64,000 nucleotides of DNA from Hermatobates lingyangjiaoensis (Eukaryota; Arthropoda; Insecta; Hemiptera; Hermatobatidae): assembly GCA_026182355.1 (NCBI GenBank), contig JAPFBL010000084.1, forward strand, positions 12,384,001-12,448,000, read 5' to 3'. Shown here piece by piece: positions 53,000 to 64,000 of the stretch (its first letter is position 1; each line of letters opens with the position of its first letter). The position numbers and the translations under genes were made by a program. Below the pieces are notes generated by a model, which saw only the letters and a program-made list of their open reading frames with translations, was not told the origin of the DNA and did no database searches.

Positions 53000-54695
53000 C
53001 ATTCGAGATTATTTTCTTGTGTATCTAAAGGTATATTAACAAAAAGTCATAATTAGCCATGCTAAATATAGAAAATGCAAAAATCAATCGTTAACTGTTA
53101 AGTATGATGCAGTGATTTCCAATACAAATCGATAAAATTCCTTACTGCCTAGTACCACTCTCTGCAGATGTTTTTATATGTAATTAATTGGTATTTGTAA
53201 CAGTTTTCTTTCATCGAATATTCCATTGGAGTACCACTTTTTTTAATTTGGCGTAGTGATGCTTTGTGCCGTAGAGAATAAAATTATTTCGTACAACCAT
53301 AACTTATAATATGATGTTTATTACTTATTAACTTTAATGTTTATTTAGTTATAACTTATAAGTATTATGTTTATTTAAAACAATTTGATATTGCAAGTGT
53401 TGTACCAAGATATAATAAATGTTAGACTGTTAACAAAGCTTTCAATTAATTTATTGGTTAACCTATAATCAAATGGGAACAGGTTAACAAAAATAAACTG
53501 CCTCATGGTAGGGTTACTACCCGTGAGAAAAGCATAAAAAAAATTTAATGATTAAATTTAATAATTAATTCTAATCAATTTTAATATAATTTTAATGAAA
53601 TGATATTAGTGTAGCAAAAATCTTATATAGAAGTATAGAATACAGTTTTTAAATTTTCCCAGTTAACAATATTGTATTTATTTTAAAATAATCACAAAAC
53701 AAAATAGTTCTTAATTATAAATTTGATTAATTAATATAATGTGTGAGAGCTTGCTTTATAAATCAGTTTTAAGAATAAGTGTTGGAGCTATTAATTAAAA
53801 TTTCCAGCATATTAATTATTTGTGCAAAAATATTGTAATGTAGTACAAAGGAATATGTATTTAAAGAATAACATTTGAATTATTGGCATTAACTATAAAA
53901 GTTTATATTTTTAATCAAATGACTCTTTATACATCAAAATTAAATTATTGATATGTGGAATAATGAAGTTGATTGTGGTTATGTTCGATTGTTGGTAGTT
54001 TGTGTCAAAAAGCTCCCCATTGTTTCTTGGACTTCGATTTGAAGAAATAAGGATGCTAGTAATTCTCACAGTTAAAAGATTAGACTTGACTAATGCTTAC
54101 TACTTTTTTGTTTTTTTCAACCATTTATAGTTTTTTTATTCCAAGTTCGGAGTTTGTTCTGACACTGGAGTTTTCTTGTGAGAATTGGCAATTCTTTTCC
54201 TCGTGCTTTTCCATGAATATTGCTATTACGAACAAGTAAAGCCATCAGTCCGGAGACCCTAAAATTCCACCTACTCGTTATAGATCACTTCTATCAATAA
54301 AATTATATATGATAAAATTAATATTTCTGCTTTCGAATCAACCCATTTGTTTGCTGTATTATAAGCTGCTAATAAGTGTTTCTTGCTGGGTTTCTATTAT
54401 CTCCCTATCCTACTAGGACTAGAATTCTCAGTGCTAATGACCATGCGTGTTAAATTTGGTCTCAATTGGTTCAAATAAATTACCTCAAAGTTGAAAGAAG
54501 AATAAATAAATGATAGTTTTTCGATTAAACATCTTGTTCCAAATACATTTCAGTTCTTTGTCAAATAGGAATTTAAATGGATCAGAAGCCTTTCTTCCTT
54601 TTTTTTTTACTAATTTTGCGATGATTTATTTGATTTATATATATACTTCATTAATATGTCCTACATTCATTAATAATTGGCACTTCTGCATAACT
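53000..54695. other. unassigned AT-rich DNA
   Basis: No domain or strong repeat. ATTAATTATT-type low complexity is common at 53500-53850. Confidence 0.4.
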
Positions 54696-54699
54696 TTAT

Positions 54700-54965
54700 G
54701 TTACCTTCTTTTTTTTTTACTTAGTTTGTTGTCTGATGACATAAAGTGAAAGACCTCAGAACATTTATTTCTATCGTTTTTCTTTTTTCTTGCAGTTGTA
54801 TACTTCATACTTCATTAATAATATATAACTACTTAATTGATAATTATTTTTTAATTGCCTTCTCAATCATATTGAATGAAACAATGCACTAGTTCCATCT
54901 GCATTAAATAAAACATTTCGAAGAGTTGTTTCAAATGTTCACCATTCATCATCAGACATTAAGTG
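54700..54965. mobile_element. PLE tails, two fragments
   Basis: The first (54715-54810, plus) is the TGATGACATAAAGTGAAAGACC tail seen at 33180 and 400. The second (about 54880-54965, minus) carries the motif at 54925-54959. Confidence 0.5.
54925..54959 (-). ncRNA. hammerhead-like ribozyme motif, family H-like, degraded
   Basis: Minus strand: CTGATGA, extra T, GAATG/CATTT, GAAA, CAAC. The palindrome is mutated relative to ACATGT. Confidence 0.45.
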
Positions 54966-55760
54966 TAAGTGTTTGATCATAATGCATGTTATAAATCACT
55001 GCCGTATGTAATTAATTTATACATTAATTTTTATAAACATTATAAATTAATTTACATTATTATAAATAATGTAATTAATTAATATACATTAATTAAATTT
55101 ATAAAAATTTACTTGAGACCACTTTTCAAATAACTTTTGAAGTAAGTGGTCTCAAAGGTTACCTGAGAATGCGTTAACTGACTAAAAAAAGTTATGAACA
55201 ATTACAATCCAGTTCAAAACTTGGTAAACACTCTCTAACTGAACAATCATATTTCTTTTTGTTTTTGTATGAGCAAAACTACAGTTCTTATTAATTTGTG
55301 CTGATCTTTATGTTTTTTTTTATTTTGGTATTTCCTGCCAATAGTTTTCTAGATAATTTGGCATTATAGATTTGTTCAATGAGTTATTTTGATGCACCAG
55401 TTATATAAATCATAGATATTTTAAGAGGAATAAATAAGAAGGGAAAGAAGATGAATGATTAGTCAGGACAGGATAAGAGAATTAATCAGAAACAAAATGA
55501 ATCACTATCTGTCAACTAAAGTAAAACCCTTAAATGTGGTTGTTCTCCGCGTTATCATTCAATGCAATTTACATTAAATATTTCTCACGTTTTAAGTCTA
55601 TGATTTTCTAAATGTAATGAATACAGACTCGATAATATTACTTAACAAATATTAACTCCTTAAAGTGCGATAATGTATGTATCCAAATAATATAAGACAT
55701 TTATTTACTCTAATTAGTAATATTATTTGTATTGATTAAAACGCAATTTTAATAACATGC
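54966..55760. other. unassigned AT-rich DNA with local inverted repeats
   Basis: ATTTACTTGAGACCACTT at 55108 pairs with AAGTGGTCTCAAAGG at 55145, and ATAAATTAATTTACATTA-type repeats lie at 55010-55100. No gene seen. Confidence 0.4.
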
Positions 55761-55769
55761 TAGTCTGAT

Positions 55770-56135
55770 CTATATTTTATAACTACGAGAGATGGCTACA
55801 ACATGAGCCAACTCTCGCACTTTCATTCTCCGATCATCCAATATCATTTCATGGATTTTATCGATGATTTCCGGCGTGATCACTTCTTTTGGTCGACCTG
55901 AACGTTCGGCGTCACTAGTGCTGGTACGACCACAACGGAACTCTGTAAACCACTTCTTAACCATTGAAATTGATAGTGCCGAGTCCCCGTAGTATTTATC
56001 AAGTCTTTCCTTAGTTGCAGTGATGGATTTTTTACGTAAAAAGTACTGCTTAATCAGTGCACGAAATTCACTTTTTTTCCATTTTCGTAAAAATACACGA
56101 GGTTGTCTGCTTTGAATATCAAACACCGACTGCAC
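55770..56135 (-). pseudogene. mariner-family transposase, N-terminal DNA-binding part
   Basis: 121 codons are open. The first helix-turn-helix is in EFRALIKQYFLRKKSITATK and the following TKERLDKYYGDSALSISMVK. Next comes KKWFTEFRCGRTSTSDAERS, the hallmark linker of mariner transposases, then GRPKEVITPEIIDKIHEMIL and DDRRMKVRELAHVVAISRS, the second helix-turn-helix. The frame then ends YKI, stop. Full-length mariner transposases are about 345 residues with a DD34D catalytic domain, none of which is present, so it cannot transpose. Similar frames are often annotated as SETMAR-like in invertebrate genomes. The start at 56133-56135 follows family convention loosely. Confidence 0.9.
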
Positions 56136-56259
56136 GTGGTAGCTGGCTTATAATTAGGTAGTTGGCCACTAATAGATTACAAATGACGGCAGCCTAGTTG
56201 CATTTGGAGTAATTGTGCGGGAAATTCAAAAAGTCACTGATTATCAATCCGCCCTCATA
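55770..56259 (-). mobile_element. mariner transposon, 5' part
   Basis: On the minus strand it begins at TATGAGGGCGGATTGATAAT (end at about 56258-56259, TA target) and runs into the transposase N-terminus. The 3' two thirds and the other terminal inverted repeat are missing. The boundary at about 55770 is where family similarity stops. The terminal repeat assignment is by expectation for mariner and is not confirmed by a second end here. Confidence 0.7.
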
Positions 56260-56344
56260 CATTTAGTTGTAATTTTTCAAACTCCCTAAAACTCTAGATT
56301 TCTAGGGAAGTTTTAATTAACTTATCACCTATGCTATCAACATC

Positions 56345-56715
56345 AAAAATACTAGAGTGGCCTATACTCAACTTTACTATAAGTAAACTTAATATCAACA
56401 TTTTAACCTTTTTGGGTGTATAATGTCCCATTGAGGCATAATATAAATCTCTAAATTGGAGATCCTTATTAGTCTTTTATTACTGGAGGTAGTACAGCTA
56501 GTGATTCATTCACTTATCAATATATATCCTTATTTTTGTATATCACAATAGTGATACATATAATATTATTAGTATAACTACAGTAGTAATAACATTTTTG
56601 AAATGCAAAAGTGTAGATTTCGTGTTACGAAATAATCTCTTACAGGAGACCATGGCTTTTGTTCCAATAGCAAGTGGATCTCTTACATACTTTATCTGAC
56701 CTCCTTCTACATTGA
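56345..56715 (-). repeat. 2-kb dispersed repeat, 3' part
   Basis: CTAGAGTGGCCTATACTCAACTTTACTATAAGTAAA at the left end, then TTCATTCACTTATCAATATAT, TACAGTAGTAATAACATTTTTG and GGAGACCATGGC; it stops at about 56715 (CTTCTACATTGAAG). Confidence 0.7.
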
Positions 56716-56929
56716 AGATTTAAGACCTGAAAGACCTGATACATTGAAGCAGTAGTCCTGAGCTTACTTGGTACGCAGAAATCATATTGTTTAAGTGATT
56801 TGAGATGTGCGATACAGCTAGACCAGTATAATCAAACACATTAGCTAACATCTTAGAACTTTCTTGAGTAGGCATTAAATAATGCATGGGTTTAATTAGA
56901 GTTTTGAATGAACACGATCTAAGAAATGA

Positions 56930-57175
56930 GAGAGCAATGATTGAAGGCAGGGAGATTACCCGAGTCTGGTGGAGACACAACGCCAAGGGGTTTGGGGCAT
57001 CTGTGTGATTCAACAGTTGTCAACCACAGAACAGAGGGGACTGCCTCACTCCTTTATCATTGCATTATTAAACTGGCATCCACGCGCCCTGCATTATTTC
57101 CTCAAATACAGTCACTAATTGGGTTGCCCATATGGCCCACCTACTGACGTCCCGATTTCTTTTGTACACTGACTT
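56930..57175. other. GC-richer islet
   Basis: GGCAGGGAGATTACCCGAGTC at the start and ACTGACGTCCCGATTTC at the end; no frame with a known motif. Its origin is unknown. Confidence 0.25.
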
Positions 57176-57179
57176 ACTG

Positions 57180-59685
57180 ATAATCTTGTCTGCACGCTAT
57201 AAATAGTGCTATCAAATTTTAAATAAATCATGACTTAATTTATACGACTCAATATTATTTTTGTACTTTTAAATAAGAACATGGCCTAATTATTGACTGA
57301 AATTGTAACAGCCTGTAAGTTCTAATTGTAACTAAGACTATAAGTTACAATAAAAATGTATAAATCTACTTTTAATATTCTGAGATTTAAAAACACGGAT
57401 TTTTTTTGAATTCAAAGATACTATATTTCAATAGTATCTTATTTAGTACATATGATTATATTCACAACGGTAAGAAAGAAAAAAAATCAGTAAACATTTT
57501 CTTGTTGATGATACTCCTTGCTTGAAAGACATCTATGTAACAGTATAATAAACTCTGTGAGATATTTAAAAAACTATGATGATATTTAACTTTATACTAA
57601 TAATTATAGACCCAGCGATAGGATAAAAGATCAATAATTTTAACTTCCTTATAACTGATAAAATTATATAACCACGCAAGCAAATCAGTTGGTTGTTCAT
57701 TTCGTTGATATTATGTTTGCTTATAATAAAGTTGAGTGTAATCTACTGCAGGTTTTTCTTTATTTTTTTTCACCTAACTTTTTTTTTATGAAGCTAAAAA
57801 ATACTTTTATTTATTTAATTATCTGTCCTTATTTGATTTCAAGTTATTACTTTATGATGACATTAGTCGTCATCACTACATAAACGTGTTTCTAATTGAA
57901 TTTCTCTTTTATATAAAAAAAAAGTAATAAAGCGGGATTCTTCTTTAAAAGATTTTTCAAAATTATAATTTGAACTATGCTAGTAGATATAAAGAATCAG
58001 TAAACCATATTTCACTCAAAAAAAAAACTGTTTTCATATAAGGTGTGTTCGCCGTTATATTTTTCTCAATATACCTCAATATTCTCTCAATCATAACAAT
58101 TTATTATATTCAATAATTAGTGAAAGTCAATTTCATAGCACATTCTAGGGCAACTTTAACCGACTCAATACTTCAATAAGTCTATATTTTTAAACATATT
58201 TTCATCCATGAATGTTAAATTAATTTACACAATTGGTCATTTTGTAATGTTAGTGATATATTGCGGTTATATAGACATAGTTAGAGATAATAGATAAGTC
58301 TTCGTAGAGGTATATTGAAAATAAAGACTCGATGTTCAATCATATTATTGTCTCTTTAGGTTTACTTTTTCTAAGCAATGTTATTATTTTGTTGGTCTTA
58401 ACATAAATTTGACAAGATTATTTAATGAATTAATTTTAATTAATTTCTTTGTAAATTGATCTTAGATATTTTTACTTGTATTATAATGAATTGGAATTGG
58501 TTTCCTGCCTTGTGAGATTCTACTAGCCACAGAAATAACCTGGACTAAATTCCCCTGATCTTGGTTATAAAAAACTTATTTTGGCAGCTTCCATGATTTT
58601 TTTTGCTGTAGTATTCAACTGTTTTACCTGAGATTTTAGTTGCGTGAGGTTTATTTGAATTTATTATTTTCTAAGAAATATCGTCTGTCTTCCTTTTGTA
58701 CTCAAATCTGTTCATAAGATATAGGAAGTTTGACTTATCCGCTTAAGTTATAAATAATATCTACATTTTTCTAATTTTTTTGGCAGCCTCCTACCTTTCT
58801 TAGTCAGTCTGCATTATATTTAAATTCTGTGTTTTGTTGAATTTGTCTTTATGTCAGTTATGAGTAATGTTGGATCATGATTGTATAGATAGTGATTTTT
58901 TTCACTTCCAGGTTAGTAATAATATTTCCTTGGTGCAGATTATGCAATTTATTATTTAGTTAAAACAGATTTGGTATCTACATCATGAGTTTTGGTTTCG
59001 TTAATATAATTGGTAATTCTTTTTTATGAGGTGATTGACTGAGTATTTTTGTAAATCCAGTATCATCAAAGTACGAATTTTGATAAAAAGTTTGATATAT
59101 ATATATATTATTCTATCTTTAGTAAATTTACTTCAACTTCTTACGAAACACTTTCTAGTTTGATGTGTAATATCATAAATCTAATCTTCTCACATATCTT
59201 TCAAAACATTGAATACTGTCAAAGGAATGAAACAGTGTGATGGCTTAGCTGTCAAACTTGCTTTACTATAAACCCGAATCCTTACTTCTCCTTTCTAAAT
59301 CATTATGTATATCCCATTCTCCTTAATACTGCTGCCTCTATCATATGCAGTGCACAAAGGGTTATTCTCATATTCTATATATTGATTGGGCTTTAACCAT
59401 GCTGGGATTGATTGAAAACTCCCGTTACCCAACACAGCTATCGTTCGATCGCAATCTCTACAGTTATCGAATCGAATCTCTAAACTTTTCGATTCCTTAA
59501 ACTTAATCTGTCATTCTCAAAATAATATTACGTTAAAACTTCAAAGAATCTACATTGCTAATCTACTATTTGGTATTGTTGACTCAATCATTGTTGTTGT
59601 TCTTTTTTTCTTTGTATGAAAGTATTATTATTTACTTATTATTTTTCCGATAACTTTTTCTATATATGCTATTCATTTATGAACA
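57180..59685. other. unassigned AT-rich DNA
   Basis: It contains one scrap of the 2-kb repeat 3' end (TATAATAAAGTTGAGTGTAA, about 57722-57741) and a short TA tract near 59096. No gene recognised. Confidence 0.4.
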
Positions 59686-59689
59686 TTTT

Positions 59690-61645
59690 TAATTTATTGT
59701 AAGTAAAGTATAGTAATTGTGAAAAAATTCAATCTCGAGATTTTGACGGAATTACATGTTTTGAGGTCCCAGGAGTCGATTTATGAAGTTTCTTCGATGA
59801 TGTCCTAATGTGCATGGGTGGGTGGGTGATTATATATCCAAAGTTTGTGGCCACGCTACGGTCTACAATCTTTGCTGGATCAAATTGATATTTAACACAA
59901 ATATGGGTCTCATAGTTTAGATGTACCATATTGCTTGGGAGCAATTATGAATGTTGGGAAAGTCAGTTTTTTTGCCAAAAACCTGTTTTTAGACTACATT
60001 TTTTCTCCTAAACTACTAATTCTAGAGTCTTGAAATTATGGCATTATCTTTGTGGTTACAAAAGCAATAAAAGAAAGTATCCTCAGATTTTTAAACTAGA
60101 GGAAATATTTTTTTTTTCAATGAAATGTAAAAAGTTTGACTTAATTCAATCTGAAAGCTTGTGAGAGCGATACAAGCCATACCATTGGACGAACCAAAAG
60201 GAAACTATAACTAAAAATACAATTCTACGTGATGGATGAATTGAGAGAACTTTTTTCAAAATCACATTAACCAAAGGGGCGTTAGAGAGTACAATTTCTG
60301 TTTTCAGAAACATTTTTTTTTGATGCCAAACGGCTCGTTATAAATAGTGAAATTTTGCCAAGAATTTTAACAAAAAATTAGCAATTTATACAAAAAAATT
60401 GATGACAGTTCAATTACGGCAACCAGCAATAAAGCTATGAAAAATGACTAATCGACTAATGGTTTACTTGTTATACTTGTTCTAAACGTTTACATATATT
60501 TATATTGTTTACATTGATTTAAGAATTTTTTTGATTGAATCCACTAAAATAAAATCTATTTTTAGAGGTTTAAAGTAAAATTTTTAAATAATTTATGAAT
60601 TCAATATGGATTGTAAAAGTATTAAATTCTTACATCTAAAAAATTAACACCAATCAAACATATAATATCTTATGCTTTCCATAGTATGATGGATTTGTCA
60701 TCCTTGAACAAAACTTAATTTCAGATGTTATTTTTTTCTGTATAAATCATATTAACATTAGGTAATATTGAAGTGTGAGGAATGGACTTTTTCATATTAT
60801 ATTTTTGACAAGTATTCAGCCTTTTTACTACAAAAATATTAAGCTATACTGCTTTGAAAAGCCTGCTTTGAACTTGATTAGAGTGTGCAAAACTGGTTAA
60901 TTATTTAAATATTTTTCCTCATTATACATTTACAGCAACTTTAAAGCAGAGTACAGCACGCAGGAAAACTATAACACCCGCTCAGACTAAATTGGATTCT
61001 TATGATTTTTCATAAAATAAAATGAAAGTGATTTTTAATAAAAACACTAGCACGCCATAAAATTTCCAATATAACAATATAATAATTTTTTAAAAGACCA
61101 AAAATATAAAACATAATAGAAAGTTGAAACATTTTTGAAATTTAATAAATGTAATTATCCTACATCTTAAATAAACAATTATTTTAAAACATTTTTATTT
61201 ATATGTTTCTGACATTTTTCAGATAAAATAGGAATATTTTTAAGTTTTAAATGGGAATCTTCTTATTAAATATTCAATGTAGAAGGAGGTTGGATAAACT
61301 ATGTGAGAGATCCACTGACTAGTGGAACAAAAGTCATGTTCTCCTGTAAGAGATTATATCGTAACGCGAAATCTACACTTTCGCTTATCAAAAATGTTAT
61401 TACTGCTGTAGTTATACTAATGCTATTATATGCATCAGTGATGTGATATACAAAAATAAGGATATATATTGATAAGTGGATCAATCACTATCTGTACTAC
61501 CTCTAGGAAGGAAAGACTAATAAGCATCTCCAATTTATAAATTTATATTGTGCCTAAATGGGACATTATATGTTATATACAAAATAAGTTCAATATTTTT
61601 TTACTTATAGTAAAATTGAGTGTAGGCCACTCTAGATTTTTTTAT
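59690..61645 (+). repeat. 2-kb dispersed repeat, near full-length copy
   Basis: 5' TATTGTAAGTAAAGTATAG (half of the hairpin lost), CTCGAGATTTTGACGG, a GTGGGTGGGTGATTATAT stretch, interior, then 3' TTTTTTACTTATAGTAAAATT, GAGTGTAGGCCACTC, TAGATTTTTTT. More diverged from the 45.5/50.8-kb pair than those are from each other. Confidence 0.8.
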
Positions 61646-61649
61646 TTAT

Positions 61650-63615
61650 CTTCATTTAGATTATATTTGAATTAATTTTCTTTCCCTTTTTGCCCCATTT
61701 TCCTCCTTCTTTAATGCTAATACTGTGACTGTTCGTAATGAATTTTCTTTGCACACACTCTCTATTTTTCCAACAATAATAACATGATTATATTAATCAA
61801 TTATATTTGTAAGTATAATATATGTTTAGATGGTAGTCATTTTTTCTTGCTGCATATTACGTCTGATGGAAAATTTGTGATCATTTTTGTCCGTTTTTGA
61901 TTTAAATAGATCTGTAAGTATTGTTATCTGTATGCAATTAAAATACCTTACTTCCAATTTAGTTTTGGTAAGAAAAGATTAAGAATGATAGGAAAAGTTG
62001 ATATAATATAATAAGGTTTCATGGAAATACACAGAGCATAATTGTAGTAAGCAAATAGCTTTTATCACTGTTGGTAGATGTAATTTGTCATTACAAAAAC
62101 TGTAAGAAAAGAAAGAGTGAGGTTAATATCATTTCTAAGTTTTTTTTTGATGAAATAAAAAAAATTCATTAAAATTTAACTGTTTTATGTATCAATTATG
62201 TTAAGTATTTTGTTCTTTGGATCACTTTGTGGAATATTTTCTCATGATAAATAAGAAACATATTGGAAACAACCATATTTTTCCTATATCATGTATTTAA
62301 ATAATATAAAATAACATTATGACTTTATAGAGATTTTACACAGATATAAGTGATTATATAAAATAAACATTTAATGATTCACATGATTGATTGATTCATA
62401 TATAATTAAATTCTTATTTTTAGCAAGAATACTTGTGTAAACATCTTGGTTTTTTTTTGTATGATCGCACAAATAATGAAACTATGTTTTGCAGTTGTAA
62501 ATACTGAAATATTCAAAGAGAACCACAGTAATGATTATTTAATATCTTACCTGAAAATGAAAGAAAAAAAATTAAATATGTTAACGCAGCAATTAATTTT
62601 GACAAAAAGCGTTCAGTTGAAACGCCGCTCAAAAGTACCTAATAAAGGCAAAGACATTTACTACTGGAGGGCTGCTTTGTTATTGGTCCGAGATATGAGA
62701 ATTTTATGGAGTTGAATATGTGAGGTGAAGAGGTTTACGAGCGCTCTGGGCGAGCCCACTCACACCAGCATACTATAAAGCTTTATTACATTATTTATAT
62801 TCTTGCAAACATGATCCATTAGCACTTGAAATAGTTTGCACTCTTTGTCTTACTTGACCTAGGTCAGCCATGATTTAGCTCTTTTATTTCTAACACTCAA
62901 TCATTAAAGTTCCGATCCATTTCTGAGTATAAGAACAGCTGCTTTAAAAGGAATTAAACATGGAATCATAAATGCCTTACCCAATACAAATTGATTTATA
63001 TCTTCTTTAAAATACACTTCTTACTGGAGTTAATCTGCTTTTGGTTAGGATGATAAAAAAATATAGGATATTAAGCGGTTTATATTGGAGGTTATATTTA
63101 ATAGTGTGAATTTACATCGTTGCCAACCATTTTTTTACTATATTCTTTTCCGCTTAATTCACTCGAGCTCGCTGTCGTTGTTTTTTCCATAAATAGTATA
63201 GTTTACTCATGTATTCTTTTGTAATTGTTCGATGAACTTCAATGAAACTTTGAACTTGTGAGTATGTACACTTGTAATAAGAACCGTTATCTATATTATT
63301 AACAAATACACACAATCAACACGAACTTAGCAGACTCGTGATTGGAATCGTTCTTTTGATTTACTATTAAACAGTAAAGACTAGGCCATAATTCAGTTGA
63401 GACTATGATAAGAGATGTTAAGTGGAATCAGTTTTTTAAGAAGAGGTAAACAATTAACATGTATAGTCAAAAAAACTCACAATGTTAACCAACTCTGAAT
63501 GTTACTCGTATAGTATAAATAAAGAGCAATGACTTTAATAAAAAGTTAAATGCCCTAGTCAGAAAAATTAAACGTATTAGAAAAACAACTTGTTTGTTTA
63601 GGTGACAAATTTATA
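61650..63615. other. unassigned AT-rich DNA
   Basis: An open frame of 89 codons (62446-62715) has a basic segment (KKLNMLTQQLILTKSV, QLKRRSKVPNKGKD) but no family I recognise. The short GC-richer patch at 62715-62770 (GAGCGCTCTGGGCGAGCCC) is an isolated feature. Confidence 0.35.
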
Positions 63616-63629
63616 ACAGTGATAGATGA

Positions 63630-64000
63630 AGCAAACGGGATTCCGGTCGTTAAGAATAATTTAAAGTATGTAGGGAAGTTGAACAAAGGGCGGGCGGGTA
63701 GTTTATTAGGGGCAGTCCCCTGGGACGAGGCCGATCTGTCGGACCAGTAAGCACCACTGTTGTCCCACACCGCATTTCATCCACCACCCTCCAGATTTGC
63801 TTCACCACCCCCATCATTATAATGCTTCCTTCTATTCCAAGGCCAATCATAATTTTGATTCGTTACGAGTCTCAACGCCCTCTCCGTAACTCACTAGTAC
63901 TGCACAACTGTTGCTTTCACCAACGGGAAAGAAACTAAGACCATGTCCCGAGTTAGCCTAAATCACAAACCCCTCCCCTCTTCATACATCTCTGCACCCA
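63630..64000. other. GC-rich islet running to the window edge
   Basis: GGGCGGGCGGGTAG and GACGAGGCCGATCTGTCGG, followed by C-rich stretches on the plus strand (CCACCACCCTCC, TTCACCACCCCC). The 49.9-50.2-kb islet has a similar order, GC-rich then ACCACCCTACCC and CTTCACCACCC. Relationship unproven. Confidence 0.3.

Overview
The window is AT-rich animal DNA that is dense in microsatellites and holds no intact host gene I can support. What is recognisable is almost all dead or non-autonomous mobile DNA: Penelope-like elements (PLEs) with GIY-YIG endonuclease, four Helitron remnants with a Pif1-type helicase tail, one decayed LINE with endonuclease and RNase H parts, the 5' part of a mariner, and a roughly 2-kb dispersed repeat that I cannot assign to a named family. 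Long (TA)n and (CA)n/(GT)n tracts and this repeat mix suggest a marine invertebrate, with a mollusc such as a cephalopod as my best guess. That taxonomic call is inference, not something read from a marker gene.

Layout. 1-4 kb: PLE arms, one PLE body with RT and endonuclease (643-2052) and its 3' end. 4.5-6.3 kb: LINE remnant. 6.6-12.8 kb: PLE tails and a copy of the 2-kb repeat. 12.8-13.8 kb: a Helitron with both ends intact. 14-19 kb: pieces of the 2-kb repeat. 20.4 kb: a GC-rich islet with an RFX X-box-like site. 20.8-26 kb: a dense cluster of PLE fold-backs joined to (TA)n. 26-31 kb: mostly unassigned sequence. 31-33 kb: 2-kb repeat. 33-38 kb: PLE fold-backs, including a tandem-junction fold-back of about 870 bp. 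38-45 kb: three further Helitron copies mixed with PLE RT and endonuclease scraps. 45.5-53 kb: two very similar 2-kb repeats in inverted orientation. 55.8-56.3 kb: mariner. 59.7-61.6 kb: 2-kb repeat. 63.6 kb to end: GC-rich islet.

PLE families are labelled here by the short palindrome after GAAA in a hammerhead-like motif found in their terminal repeats: A (AGATCT), B (ATAT, with stem I CACTT/AAGTG), C (ACTAGT), D (ACGT with a degraded core), E (AGCT), F (AATT), G (ATAT, GTGAG side), H (ACATGT). Each motif reads CTGANGA, one extra base, a stem-loop whose first base is G, then GAAA, a self-complementary 4-6 mer, and usually a partner for the upstream strand. Metazoan PLEs are known to carry minimal hammerhead variants proposed to act as dimers (Cervera and de la Peña 2014). 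The window adds many PLE ends that stop at recurrent positions in (TA)n, and hairpin pairs that fold at the same point in separate copies. Both patterns could report how these elements copy and insert.

Coordinates of degraded repeats are good to about 10-30 bp, because no alignment could be run.
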